Assembly: GCF_902833645.1 (NCBI RefSeq)
Contig: NZ_CADFGE010000016.1
Span: 178,161-242,160, forward strand
From: Paraburkholderia fungorum
GTDB lineage: Bacteria > Pseudomonadota > Gammaproteobacteria > Burkholderiales > Burkholderiaceae
Length of the DNA stretch: 64,000 bases
Direction of reading: 5' to 3'
Below the pieces are notes generated by a model. That model ran no database searches. It worked only from the letters and a program-made list of their open reading frames with translations, and was not told where the DNA came from. Below, piece by piece: positions 42,175 through 51,213 of this stretch (within the stretch, counting starts at the first letter, position 1; the number at the start of each line of letters is the position of its first letter). The position numbers and the translations under genes are program-made.

Positions 42175-43731
42175 ATGGTCAATAGACAACCTCTGCCGGG
42201 AAGCGAGCGAACGGCAGTGCAAGGTTCGACGGTTGTTGGGCAATGCAATCCGGCTGAACGGATCGAAGTTTTCGTAATACTGCGCCGTCAGCGGCAGGCG
42301 CAGTTCGACGCACTGATGAGCAGGATCGAAGCGGGTGACCCAGGCGTCAAGCCGCTCTCGCGTGAGGCGTTTGCAAAAGAATACGGCGCCGCGCCGGACG
42401 ACATCGCCAAGGTCAAAGCTTTTGCCGTCGCACACGGCTTGACGGTGGTGCGGGAAGATCCGGCGGCGCGCCAGGTATTGCTGAGCGGCACGATCGCTCA
42501 ATTCCAGACCGCGTTCGGCGTCAAGCTGGAACATTACGAGCACCACACGGCGGGCCAGTTCCGCGGCCGCACCGGCACGATCAGCGTTCCGGACGATCTG
42601 CATGGCATCGTGCAAGCCGTGCTCGGGCTCGATAACCGGCCCCAGGCCCGGCCGCACTTTCGCATCCGGCCGCCGTTTCAACCGGCTAAAGGGCATCAGG
42701 TTTCCTTTACGCCGCCGCAGCTCGCCTCGCTGTATCAGTTTCCGCAGGGCGACGGCAGCGGGGAATGCGTCGGCATTATCGAACTCGGCGGCGGGTACAG
42801 CACATCCGACCTCAAGAGTTACTTTGCCAGCCTTGGCGTGGCTTCACCGAAGGTGACATCGGTCGGTGTCGACGAGGGCAGCAATCAGCCGAGCGGCGAC
42901 CCGAACGGGCCCGACGGCGAAGTCACGCTCGACATCGAAATTGTCGGTGCGATCGTGCCGGGCGCCAGGATCGCGGTCTATTTCACACAGAACAGCGACG
43001 CCGGCTTCATCGACGCGGTGAGCACCGCGGTGCATGACACCACCAACAAACCCTCGGTCATCTCGATCAGTTGGGGCGGCCCGGAGTCGAGCTGGACCAG
43101 CCAGTCGTTGCAGGCATTCAACAACCTGCTGCAAACGGCGGCGGCTTTGGGTGTGACCGTTTGCGCGGCGTCGGGCGATAGCGGTTCGAGCGACGGGTCG
43201 GGCGGCGATCAGGTCGACTTTCCGGCCGCGAGCCCCTACGTGCTGGCATGCGGCGGCACGAACCTGACCGCGTCGGGCACCTCGATTGCGCATGAGGTGG
43301 TGTGGAACGACGGCGCGCAAGGTGGCGCGAGCGGCGGCGGCGTGAGCCGGGCGTTTCCGGTCCCCGTGTGGCAGCGGGGCTTGTCGGCCACTTCGTCGCG
43401 CGGCGCCAAAACGGCGCTCAGCGGGCGCGGCGTGCCGGACGTGGCCGGCGATGCATCGCCCGTCACCGGCTATAGCGTGCTGATCGACGGCACGCAGACG
43501 GTGGTCGGCGGCACCAGCGCGGTGGCACCGCTATGGGCGGCGTTGATTGCGCGGATCAATGCGGCGAAAGGGCAGCCGGCGGGTTTCATCAACCCGAAGC
43601 TTTACAAGGCGCCGGGCGCGCTCAATGACATTACTCAGGGCAACAACGGCAGCTTCGCCGCGTCGCCGGGCTGGGATGCGTGCACGGGACTTGGCAGCCC
43701 CAATGGTCAGAAGGTGGCGGCCGCACTATAG
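42175..43731 (+). CDS. Sedolisin (S53) family serine-carboxyl peptidase
   Basis: 518 residues. The prodomain is about residues 1-170 (Pro-kuma_activ type, 'REAFAKEYGAAPDDIAKVKAFA'). The catalytic part has the Glu/Asp pair in 'GEVTLDIEIVGAI', the oxyanion Asp in 'ASGDSGSSDG', and the nucleophile in 'GGTSAVAPLWAA'. A calcium-site end follows ('NDITQGNNG', 'WDACTGLGSPNG'). All catalytic residues are present. The family is active at acid pH, usually secreted and self-processing. No signal peptide is visible at the chosen ATG, which has AGGAG 10 bases upstream. A second protease gene follows. Confidence 0.93.
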   Translation: MVNRQPLPGSERTAVQGSTVVGQCNPAERIEVFVILRRQRQAQFDALMSRIEAGDPGVKPLSREAFAKEYGAAPDDIAKVKAFAVAHGLTVVREDPAARQVLLSGTIAQFQTAFGVKLEHYEHHTAGQFRGRTGTISVPDDLHGIVQAVLGLDNRPQARPHFRIRPPFQPAKGHQVSFTPPQLASLYQFPQGDGSGECVGIIELGGGYSTSDLKSYFASLGVASPKVTSVGVDEGSNQPSGDPNGPDGEVTLDIEIVGAIVPGARIAVYFTQNSDAGFIDAVSTAVHDTTNKPSVISISWGGPESSWTSQSLQAFNNLLQTAAALGVTVCAASGDSGSSDGSGGDQVDFPAASPYVLACGGTNLTASGTSIAHEVVWNDGAQGGASGGGVSRAFPVPVWQRGLSATSSRGAKTALSGRGVPDVAGDASPVTGYSVLIDGTQTVVGGTSAVAPLWAALIARINAAKGQPAGFINPKLYKAPGALNDITQGNNGSFAASPGWDACTGLGSPNGQKVAAAL

Positions 43732-43998
43732 TCTGAAAACTCGCGGATTGTTGCGGATGGCGCCCGGTGGATTATCGGCCCGGGTGCTCACCGGCTATCC
43801 GCGTCGGTTTCGCGGTGCGCCGCGGTCAGGCCGCTGGCAGTACGGTGCGGGACTTGAGGAGACGCTGGCCAAGCTGGATACAGCAGGGACATCAGGGCAG
43901 CCAGGACGCATCAGGAAAAACAGAGACAGCGAGAAAATTCAAGTCGCATCGAGACGCATCGAGACAGATCAAGAGGTTAACGAACCCATGGAGCGATC

Positions 43999-45657
43999 AT
44001 GACGAACACCGAGTCAGCTTCCGTTAGTCCGCAGTCGTCACACAGCACTCACGCTTCGCCCGCAACGGCCACCGGCGCGTCGCACAAAACAGCCGATCAG
44101 CCGTTCTTCGATCCGGTTGCTTATGGCAACGGGCCGGACGATTCGGTCACCGATACCACTGAAGCCGCCGCGATTACGCATCATTCGACGACCATCGGTG
44201 GCCAGAAGATCAACTACACGGCGACGGTGGGTCACCTCGTGATCGTCGACCCGAGCAGTTCGCAGCCCGAGGCCAAAATGTTCTACGTCGCGTTCACGCA
44301 GGACAACCAGAAGGAAGAGACCCGCCCGGTGACGTTCTTCTACAACGGCGGCCCGGGTTCGTCTTCGGTGTTCGTGCTGCTTGGCTCATTCGCGCCGCGC
44401 CGCATCAAGACCTCGATGCCGGGCTTTACGCCGCCCGCGCCGTATTCGATGGAAGACAATCCGGACAGTCTGCTCGACAAGAGCGACCTCGTGTTCATCA
44501 ATCCGGTCGGCACGGGCTACTCGGCGGCCATCGCGCCGAAGACGAACCGGGCCTTCTGGGGCGTCGACCAGGACGCGGACTCGATCAAACAGTTCATCAA
44601 ACGTTTTCTCACCAAGAACAATCGCTGGAATTCGCCGAAGTATCTGTTCGGCGAGTCCTACGGCACGGCGCGCAGTTGCGTGCTGGCCTACCGGCTGCAT
44701 GAAGACGGTGTCGATCTGAATGGCATCACGCTGCAATCGTCGATTCTCGATTACACGCAATCCGGCAACCCGGTCGGCGTATTACCCACGGCCGCTGCGG
44801 ACGCGTGGTATCACAAGAAACTCGGCATCGCGCCGCGGCCGACCGACCTCGGCACGTTTGCCGAAGAAGTCGCCCAATTCGCTCGCACCGACTATCTGGC
44901 AGCGTTGCGTAAATTCCCGACTACGGATTCCGCAACCGTCGAAAAGCTCAGCGAATACACCGGCATCGACAAAACTACGCTGCTCGCCTGGAGCCTCGAT
45001 ATCGCGTCGTACGACAGTCGCGGCAATTCGCTGTTTCTGACCAGCTTGCTGAAAGCGCAAGGTCTCGCGCTCGGCGAATATGATGGGCGTGTGACGGCGA
45101 TCAATACCGGTATCGCCGGCAAGATCGACCCGAACTCGGGCGGCAACGATCCGACCATGACGGCGGTGACCGGCGTCTATACGACGATGTGGAACGTGTA
45201 TCTGAACGAGCAGTTGAAGTACACGTCGAATTCGGCGTTCACGGACCTCAACGATCAGGCATTCCAGTATTGGGACTTCAGCCATATCGATCCGACTGGC
45301 GCGCAGAAGGGGCTCGATGCGAAGGGCAACGTGATTCTGTACACCGCCGGCGATCTGGCCGCCGTGATGGCGCTGAACCCCGATCTGAAGGTGCTGTCGG
45401 CGAATGGTTTCTTCGACTATGTCACGCCGTTCTATCAGACCGTGATCGATCTGCAGCAAATGCCGCTGGTCAGTCAGCAGGTGCGGCAGAATCTGGCGGC
45501 GCGTTTTTATCCGTCGGGGCATATGGTCTATCTCGACGGCGGGTCGCGTACCGCGCTCAAAGCGGATCTCGCCAAAATGTATGACGCAACCGTGTCCAAT
45601 ACGCAGGCGCTCGGGCGGATCCGTGCCTTGCAGGCTCGGGTGGCGAGGCCTGGTTGA
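43999..45657 (+). CDS. S10-family serine carboxypeptidase-like protein
   Basis: 552 residues of the alpha/beta-hydrolase S10 family. 'FYNGGPGSSSVFVLLGSFAP' is the substrate/oxyanion region, 'FGESYGTARS' the nucleophile elbow (GESYG), 'GFFDYVTPFYQT' the region of the catalytic Asp, and 'YPSGHMVYLDG' the catalytic His. It should cleave C-terminal residues, best at acid pH. The N-terminus is Ser/Thr/His-rich without a hydrophobic signal, unlike typical exported members. It lies 267 bases after the sedolisin gene; the pair could act together on proteins. Confidence 0.92.
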   Translation: MTNTESASVSPQSSHSTHASPATATGASHKTADQPFFDPVAYGNGPDDSVTDTTEAAAITHHSTTIGGQKINYTATVGHLVIVDPSSSQPEAKMFYVAFTQDNQKEETRPVTFFYNGGPGSSSVFVLLGSFAPRRIKTSMPGFTPPAPYSMEDNPDSLLDKSDLVFINPVGTGYSAAIAPKTNRAFWGVDQDADSIKQFIKRFLTKNNRWNSPKYLFGESYGTARSCVLAYRLHEDGVDLNGITLQSSILDYTQSGNPVGVLPTAAADAWYHKKLGIAPRPTDLGTFAEEVAQFARTDYLAALRKFPTTDSATVEKLSEYTGIDKTTLLAWSLDIASYDSRGNSLFLTSLLKAQGLALGEYDGRVTAINTGIAGKIDPNSGGNDPTMTAVTGVYTTMWNVYLNEQLKYTSNSAFTDLNDQAFQYWDFSHIDPTGAQKGLDAKGNVILYTAGDLAAVMALNPDLKVLSANGFFDYVTPFYQTVIDLQQMPLVSQQVRQNLAARFYPSGHMVYLDGGSRTALKADLAKMYDATVSNTQALGRIRALQARVARPG

Positions 45658-45914
45658 CCTTGCTTGCCGCCGGCGCCGCGCGTGAGCGGTGTGCAGGCGG
45701 AGGCGGTGTATTCGCCTGGTGATTCGGCGCTGTCTTGCAGTGTGTATCAACGTGTATTCGTGCACGGCAAGACAGCGTCGGCAGACGGCTGCGAACGCAA
45801 CGGCACGCCTCTTTACCCTGTTGCGCCTGTGCACCTTTTCACACTCGAATATTGAATGTGTTTTAATTAGTCTGCGAATTGAACTATTGCGCGCCGCTCC
45901 CGGCGCGCCGACGA

Positions 45915-46568
45915 ATGAACGCAGGCATTGCAGACAGGCGTTGCATCACTCTTTACAGCGACGCAACCAGCAGGACATATCAGGCGACTCTGTCGGCGCT
46001 CACGCGCCGGTGCGGCGCCGCGCGTCCCGCCCGCAAGGTGCGTTTTGCGATTCTCTTCGGCTGTGCCGCCGTCCTCGCACTGCGCGCCAGTCAGGTATGG
46101 GCTCAGGACGCGGGGATGCTCGACGAGCGCGTTACGCAGGAGTCAATCGGCGAAACCATTTGCCGACCCGGCTACGCCGACATGGTCGCTCCGCCGTTCG
46201 CCGATTTGATGGCTCACAAGGACCGCATGCTTGCCGCGCGCGGCATCGAGGCTGACAACGGCCCGGCCTTTGCACTCGACAGGCGCGTGCCGGTTGTCCT
46301 TGGCGGCTCGCCGAACGCCCCCGCCAATCTCGATCTCCTGCCGTGGGCGGGCCCGCAGGGCGAGCGTCGCAAGGCACGCGCCGCGGTCATGCTCAAACGT
46401 TGCGTTTGCGAAGGGAAGCTGGGTCTCGCGGAGGCGCAAGCGGCGATTGTCGGTAACTGGTCGGTGATCTACTCGGGCTTCAGCCAGACGTCTTGCGACG
46501 TGAGCCGTCTCGACGTCGCGACCGGCGACAGCAACGGCCGGAGCGAAGGTCGCGACAGCGCGCCATGA
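45915..46568 (+). CDS. Exported protein related to HNH-like family, degenerate motif
   Basis: About 217 residues. A basic then hydrophobic N-terminus ('RKVRFAILFGCAAVLALRASQVWAQ') looks like a signal peptide with a long n-region. The mature part begins 'ETICRPGYADMV' and continues 'ALDRRVPVVLGGSPNAPANLDLLPW'. That layout resembles small exported HNH-like proteins whose core is DH-x-PLELGG-NLWP; here the DH pair is DR, so metal catalysis is doubtful. The true start is uncertain (ATG 45915, or a TTG at 45879), and neither has a good ribosome site. Confidence 0.65.
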   Translation: MNAGIADRRCITLYSDATSRTYQATLSALTRRCGAARPARKVRFAILFGCAAVLALRASQVWAQDAGMLDERVTQESIGETICRPGYADMVAPPFADLMAHKDRMLAARGIEADNGPAFALDRRVPVVLGGSPNAPANLDLLPWAGPQGERRKARAAVMLKRCVCEGKLGLAEAQAAIVGNWSVIYSGFSQTSCDVSRLDVATGDSNGRSEGRDSAP

Positions 46569-46659
46569 GGTTGTCTGCCTCCGCGAGTTCCGTTCATTCA
46601 GGCGTATTCAGTCGTGCCATCAGCCGCGCGCTGTCCCAACTTATTCTCGGAGAATCACC

Positions 46660-47010
46660 ATGACCTACTCACGCCTTACCGTACTGGCGCTGGCTTTCGG
46701 CTGTCTGTCCGGCAGCGCCGCGGCGTTCGCTGCAGAACCCGCGCACTGCGGCAAAGCTGAGTCACTGCAGATTCGCGGCGATGTACCCGCGGCCATCAGT
46801 TTCGACGTGTACCGGCAACTGCGGCCGTTGAACGCGCAGCGCGTCGCGCTGTTCCAGGCGGCGGGCGAGGTGAAGCACCTGCCGGACGGCCTCGCGGTGT
46901 GTGAAATCGCCGACGATGGCGTTGACGATCCTTCCGCCGTGCTGGTTCACGTGCCGCAGGGCAAGAATGCATGGTGGGTGAGCGCGGCCAACGTGCAAGC
47001 GGCGGACTGA
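46660..47010 (+). CDS. Small exported protein of unknown function
   Basis: 116 residues with a clear signal peptide ('LTVLALAFGCLSGSAAAFAAEP', cleavage after AFA near residue 24). The mature part has a cysteine pair ('AHCGKAE', 'LAVCEIADD') that could form a disulfide. No domain is recognised. CGGAG lies 7-11 bases before the ATG. It is 91 bases after the preceding exported protein and may share its transcript. Confidence 0.72.
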   Translation: MTYSRLTVLALAFGCLSGSAAAFAAEPAHCGKAESLQIRGDVPAAISFDVYRQLRPLNAQRVALFQAAGEVKHLPDGLAVCEIADDGVDDPSAVLVHVPQGKNAWWVSAANVQAAD

Positions 47011-47183
47011 TCTCGACGACCAGCCCGCCCTTTGCACACGTCCCCCGCAGGATGCCGGCGGCGATGCGTGTCGCGGCCCGGTTTTTGCGTCCAGTGTCCG
47101 CTACTGGCGCTTACCGGGCTTGCACCACTGAATGAACATGTGTTTTGCTACTTTTATCTCTGCTTATTCAGGTACAGTGCATT

Positions 47184-47209
47184 AACGGACGTTTTAAAGT
47201 CCGTTTTTT
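47184..47209 (+). terminator. Hairpin with T-run before the small membrane protein gene
   Basis: AACGGAC and GTCCGTT form a 7-bp stem with an 8-base loop followed by six T residues. It lies 174 bases after the exported-protein gene and 79 before the next start. It could terminate the upstream unit, or act as an attenuator if transcription starts in the A+T-rich stretch just before it (about 47140-47180). Confidence 0.6.
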
Positions 47210-47287
47210 ACGACATCGTGTCGCATCGCTTTTGTCGTCGATTGTGGCTATCCTGAAAACAGGACGAAATTCGAAGGGGAGATTTAA

Positions 47288-47434
47288 ATGATTGCCTTCT
47301 ATCTGTCATTGGCTGCTTTGGCCGCGGCCGGCGCTGCATTGATCCGCCAACTCGCGGCGGCTCAGGCGAAACAGCGCGCGGCGCTGCGTCCGGTGCGGGT
47401 GCATGCCGCGGATCGTAACGCGCGTCGAGGGTAG
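47288..47434 (+). CDS. 48-residue single-pass membrane protein
   Basis: An ATG with a strong AAGGGGAG ribosome site opens a 48-codon frame. It has one hydrophobic segment ('FYLSLAALAAAGAALI', residues 4-19) followed by a basic Gln/Ala/Arg-rich tail. The next gene begins five bases after its stop, so the two form an operon. No family is recognised; coding is supported by the ribosome site, the coupling and the amphipathic layout. Confidence 0.65.
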   Translation: MIAFYLSLAALAAAGAALIRQLAAAQAKQRAALRPVRVHAADRNARRG

Positions 47435-47439
47435 GCGGC

Positions 47440-47709
47440 ATGAACCTGATCGTGCGCAATATCGCGGAATCGTGTAGCGCGCAGGAAGTGCAGGAGTTCC
47501 TCAAACGTGAACTCGGGCATTACGCGAAAAGCGTCGAGGTGGTCGACGCCGGCAAACCCGGCGCCTACGCCACTGTCGAACTGGACGCGAACGTGCCGTA
47601 TGTGGGCGATGTAATTGCCCGGCAGATTCACGGCAAGCATCTGGGTGGCCTCGCACTCGAGGCGAGTGCGGATCTGTTCAGCGACGACACGTCGCCGCCT
47701 GCGCACTGA
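47440..47709 (+). CDS. RRM-like RNA-binding protein
   Basis: 89 residues that fit one RNA-recognition-motif fold (beta-alpha-beta-beta-alpha-beta). 'MNLIVRNIAESCSAQEVQEFL' gives strand 1 (RNP2-like) and helix 1, and 'GAYATVELDANV' is the RNP1-like strand 3, though without the usual aromatic Phe pair, so RNA binding may be weak or altered. Single-RRM proteins occur in several bacterial groups with little-known roles. It follows a tiny membrane protein gene by five bases. Confidence 0.75.
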   Translation: MNLIVRNIAESCSAQEVQEFLKRELGHYAKSVEVVDAGKPGAYATVELDANVPYVGDVIARQIHGKHLGGLALEASADLFSDDTSPPAH

Positions 47710-47842
47710 ACCTGTCGCCACTGCGCCGCGCTTACTGAACGCTTCAAACGCTTCGAACGGCTCCAGGTGAAGAGAATGCGCTGCGACTGGCGCATTTTTA
47801 ACGCGCATCCTCGCCGCACAGCCGTTTTTTACATCGCGTCTG

Positions 47843-48703
47843 TCATTCCCCGCCTGTCTTCACCGGCCAATCGAATGGCGTGTAGGGCAACGCCCGCTTG
47901 TGCCGCGTGACATCGTAGAAACGCAGGATCGTCTCGCGCGCGGCGGCGCTTACCGGTTTGCCTTCCAGAAAGTCGTCGATATCGTCGTACGGGATGCCAT
48001 ATGCGTCCTCGTCCGGCCGTAGTGGGCGCAACATTTCGAGGTCGGCGGTCGGCACCTTGTGCGCGAGCGCTTCCGGCGCGCCCAACGCTTTGGAGAGTGC
48101 CCGCACTCGGCGCTTGTTCAGCCCGGTGAGCGGCAACACATCGGCGCCGCCGTCACCGAACTTCGTGAAAAATCCCATCACCGACTCAGCCGCGTGATCC
48201 GTGCCGATCACCACGCCGGCACGCGCGCCGGCCACCGCATATTGCGCGATCATTCGCTGCCGCGCCTTGATATTGCCGTGGATAAAATCCTGTTGGGCGT
48301 CGTCGTTGAATCGCAGGCCGCTGGTATCCAGCGCGGCGAGCATTGCGTCGGCGGCGGGTTTGATATCGATGGTGAGATTTTCATCCGCGCGAATGAAATT
48401 CAAGGCCTGCTGCGCGTCGGCCTCGTCTTTCTGCACGCCGTACGGCAAACGGATCGCGATGAAGCGCGCGTCATAATGCTCGGCCCGCAGCCGTTCGACC
48501 GCGAGTTGTGCCAGCCGCCCGGAAGTTGTCGAATCGACGCCGCCGCTAATGCCGAGCACGTAGGTTTTCAGGCCGCTGGTGCGCAAATAGTTCGCCAGAA
48601 AGGCGACCCGGCGCTCGATTTCCTGTGCGGCGTCGAATTCGGCAGCAACGTGCATTTCCGCTGCGATACTTGCCTGGCGTGCGCCTGAATCGTGTTGCGT
48701 CAT
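47843..48703 (-). CDS. nadE: NH3-dependent NAD+ synthetase
   Basis: 286 residues, the length of ammonia-dependent NadE without a glutaminase domain. The ATP pyrophosphatase P-loop 'GISGGVDSTTSGRLAQLAV' is near residue 55. 'NIKARQRMIAQYAVAGARAGVVIGTDHAAESVMGFFTKFGDGGADV' is the deamido-NAD-binding region. It amidates nicotinate adenine dinucleotide to NAD+ with ATP. The ATG at 48703 is chosen for AGAGGA just upstream. It converges with the RRM-like gene. Confidence 0.95.
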   Translation of the reverse strand: MTQHDSGARQASIAAEMHVAAEFDAAQEIERRVAFLANYLRTSGLKTYVLGISGGVDSTTSGRLAQLAVERLRAEHYDARFIAIRLPYGVQKDEADAQQALNFIRADENLTIDIKPAADAMLAALDTSGLRFNDDAQQDFIHGNIKARQRMIAQYAVAGARAGVVIGTDHAAESVMGFFTKFGDGGADVLPLTGLNKRRVRALSKALGAPEALAHKVPTADLEMLRPLRPDEDAYGIPYDDIDDFLEGKPVSAAARETILRFYDVTRHKRALPYTPFDWPVKTGGE

Positions 48704-49033
48704 AGTCCTCTTTCCTCGGTATACGATAGCGCGAGTGTCGACGATGGACGCTCGCGCGGATTGCACAAGTCATCACCCGCGCACGTCACGGCCGTGCGGG
48801 CATGGTGTGACAAATCGGTCTCGCGGTTAAATCGCGAATATCGGCGTTAAATTTACATTACGCAGCTTTTAAACCGCTACGCGAATTGCTGAATATTGAC
48901 GGTCAATACAGTGATATTGATGAATCGGCCCATTCTTCATCGACAGGTGCCGGTGTGCTTAGTAACATCCTGGTTCCGAGCGCCGCATGAGCCGGCGAGC
49001 AGTCAATAATAATCAGGTTTGCTCAAATACGCG
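48704..49033. other. 330-base A+T-rich divergent promoter region
   Basis: This separates nadE from the L,D-transpeptidase gene. It is markedly A+T-richer than its surroundings between about 48820 and 48930. It holds a perfect palindrome, TATTGACGGTCAATA, at 48894-48908 (7-bp arms around one G), a candidate operator. I see no small gene in it. Confidence 0.5.
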
Positions 49034-50170
49034 ATGAACTACCCCAATCGGCCTGGCCAGTCTGCAACGGACCGTAGCACTTCCACATCGGCAGATCGTC
49101 TAACTCTAATGGTGTGTATGTCGGATTTACTCTCTGTGCCGCGTTTCGCGCGCGCAGTTCTTTCCGTGCGCTATTTGACGCGTACGTTGGGCGCCGCTTT
49201 TTGCGCGCTGTCATGTAGCGTCGCTCTCGCGGCGTCGGGTACGGCCTCAGTTGCCGGCTCAGTTTCCGCTTCAGTTTCCGCTTCAGTTTCCGCTTCAGGC
49301 GCGGCATCCGCCCGGGCACCGGCATCCGTGGCGGCGAAGCGCCCGGCACCCGCTGTTGACGCGTCGGCCGTCGCCGCGCCCGACGCGGGCGGCGTGGTTG
49401 ATCCGCGTCGGGCGTTGCTGCTGCGGGAGGTATTCGCGCAAGACGTAACACGCCGGTTGAAAGTGCCGGCTGCTGAGCAGCGCGCCTACGCCGAGCGCCT
49501 GCAAACGGCATTGAACGAGCACACGCTCGGCAATCTGTCGGGTGAGTATGTCGTGATGGTGGACCGCAATGCCAACGTTCAGGCGCTGTTCATCTATTTC
49601 CGGGCCACCCCGGCGGATAGCTGGCAAATGATCGGCGCGTCGCCGGTCTCAACGGGCCGGCCGGGCGAGTACGACCACTTCATCACGCCGCTCGGCGTGT
49701 TCGAGCATACGCCGTCAAACATGGATTTCCGCTCGGAAGGCACGCTGAACGAGAACCGCATCCGCGGCTACGGCAAGCGCGACATGCGAATCTTCGACCT
49801 GGGTTGGGCCCAGGGCGAGCGGGGCTGGGGCAAGGGCGGCATGTCGCAGATGCGTTTCCAGATGCATGCCACCGACCCGGACCGGCTCGAGCCGCTACTC
49901 GGTATTCGCCATTCGAAGGGCTGCGTGAGGATTCCCGCGTCGCTCAATGCCTTTATCGACCACTACGGCATTCTCGACGCCGAATATGCCGCGCTGGTCG
50001 AGTCCGGCAAATCGCTGTGGGTGTTGAAGAGCGACCGCCAGGTGACGCCATGGGCGGGGCGCTACATCGTCGTGGTGGATTCGGAGCGCAAGAGCCGTCC
50101 GGGCTGGGCTCCGGCGCCGGGCAGCAAGGTACGCGCAAAAGTGCCGGCCGGCGCCGACACGGCGGATTGA
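49034..50170 (+). CDS. L,D-transpeptidase (YkuD-like, murein) family protein
   Basis: About 378 residues. The export signal is probably 'LTRTLGAAFCALSCSVALAA', followed by a low-complexity Ala/Ser/Val linker built on a 12-bp repeat (49259-49294). The catalytic region has 'FQMHATDPD' and the active-site 'HSKGCVRIP' (S-x-G-C-x-R, Cys nucleophile). Such enzymes make 3-3 cross-links or attach proteins to peptidoglycan in the periplasm. The start is uncertain: ATG at 49034, 49109 or 49118, none with a clear ribosome site; 49118 would put the signal peptide nearest the N-terminus. Confidence 0.85.
   Translation: MNYPNRPGQSATDRSTSTSADRLTLMVCMSDLLSVPRFARAVLSVRYLTRTLGAAFCALSCSVALAASGTASVAGSVSASVSASVSASGAASARAPASVAAKRPAPAVDASAVAAPDAGGVVDPRRALLLREVFAQDVTRRLKVPAAEQRAYAERLQTALNEHTLGNLSGEYVVMVDRNANVQALFIYFRATPADSWQMIGASPVSTGRPGEYDHFITPLGVFEHTPSNMDFRSEGTLNENRIRGYGKRDMRIFDLGWAQGERGWGKGGMSQMRFQMHATDPDRLEPLLGIRHSKGCVRIPASLNAFIDHYGILDAEYAALVESGKSLWVLKSDRQVTPWAGRYIVVVDSERKSRPGWAPAPGSKVRAKVPAGADTAD
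49259..49294 (+). repeat. Three tandem 12-bp repeats inside the L,D-transpeptidase gene
   Basis: TCAGTTTCCGCT is present three times without change, and encodes Ser-Val-Ser-Ala in the linker after the signal peptide. Related degenerate units flank it. Copy-number change would stay in frame and only alter linker length. Confidence 0.85.
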
Positions 50171-50194
50171 GCCGCGGGCGTGCCGCTCGAACCT

Positions 50195-51067
50195 TCACGA
50201 ACGCGCCAGCAGCACGCCCACCAACGCCACCCCGAATCCGGCGATCTGTACCGGTAGCAGTGTTTCGCCGAAGCCGACATACCCTTCGAGCGCGGCGAGC
50301 GGCGGCGCGAGAAACATCAGGGCGGTGGCGCGCGCCGCGTCGCCGCGCCTGACCATCCACACCAGTAAGGTGACGCTGATTCCCGACAGCATGACGATGC
50401 CCCACGCAAGCGACCCCCACAAAGTAGCCGATGCAATCCAGCGATGCTCGCCGAGCGCCAGCGCAAGAATCGCCGCAACCACCGCCGCGCCGAAATTCTG
50501 CACGGCACTCGCACTGCGGATGTCGGCCTTCGCCAGCGAAGTCTTCTGAAACAACGTGCCGGCTGTGATTGCGCCGACTGCGACGATCGAGATGAGCACG
50601 ACCAGCCAGGGCGGCGCGTCGCCATGCGGGGTGGCCGGCGCAGCTGCGGCGAGTTTCGGTTCGAGGACCAGCACGACGCCGACGAGTCCCAGCGCCATGC
50701 CGGCCCAGCCGCGCCGCGACAGGCGCTCGCCAAACAGTGGCGCTGCGACGGCAGCCGTTGCGAGCGGCTGCAGCGCGCCGAGCAAAGCCATCACACCGGC
50801 GCTCAAGCCCTGCGCGACGGCCCAGTAACCCGCGCCGAGGTAGACGCCTTGCAGCAGCGCGCCCGCCAGCAGATGCTTGCCGAGATCCCGTCCAGTCGGC
50901 CACGCGGCGCGTGCGGCGAACGCGGCAAGCGCGAATATCAGCGCGGTGCCGCCAAAGCGCGCAAGCAGGAACAGATTGGGATCGGCATAAGGGGTGATCG
51001 CCCGGGCGACCACGAAACCGGTCGACCACAACACGACGAATAAGGCGGCGATTGCGGAAACAAGCAT
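50195..51067 (-). CDS. EamA-family (DMT) transporter
   Basis: 290 residues with ten membrane segments in two EamA repeats ('ALFVVLWSTGFVVARAITPYADPNLFLLARF' in the first, 'AGTLFQKTSLAKADIRSASAVQNFGAAVVAAI' in the second). It belongs to the drug/metabolite transporter superfamily in the inner membrane, and probably exports a metabolite such as an amino acid. The ATG at 51067 is chosen because TM1 follows at once; a GTG 14 codons upstream is also open. It converges with the L,D-transpeptidase gene at 24 bases. Confidence 0.88.
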   Translation of the reverse strand: MLVSAIAALFVVLWSTGFVVARAITPYADPNLFLLARFGGTALIFALAAFAARAAWPTGRDLGKHLLAGALLQGVYLGAGYWAVAQGLSAGVMALLGALQPLATAAVAAPLFGERLSRRGWAGMALGLVGVVLVLEPKLAAAAPATPHGDAPPWLVVLISIVAVGAITAGTLFQKTSLAKADIRSASAVQNFGAAVVAAILALALGEHRWIASATLWGSLAWGIVMLSGISVTLLVWMVRRGDAARATALMFLAPPLAALEGYVGFGETLLPVQIAGFGVALVGVLLARS

Positions 51068-51213
51068 CGGAGAGAGGTGACGTAAAAAACCGCCATCTTG
51101 CCGCGTCACGCGAGGCGCGTCTTGTTCGAAGCTGCAATCACGGGACGAGGCTCAGTGGCGGATTGCCCCGACCATGCGCCGGCAGGTCCACCGCTACCGC
51201 TGCCGCTGCAATG

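Noticed and set aside
45728..45777. An 11-bp inverted repeat (CGCTGTCTTGC and its complement) with a 28-base spacer
   Set aside because: The spacer is long, there is no T-run and no clear partner gene; too weak to call a terminator or operator.
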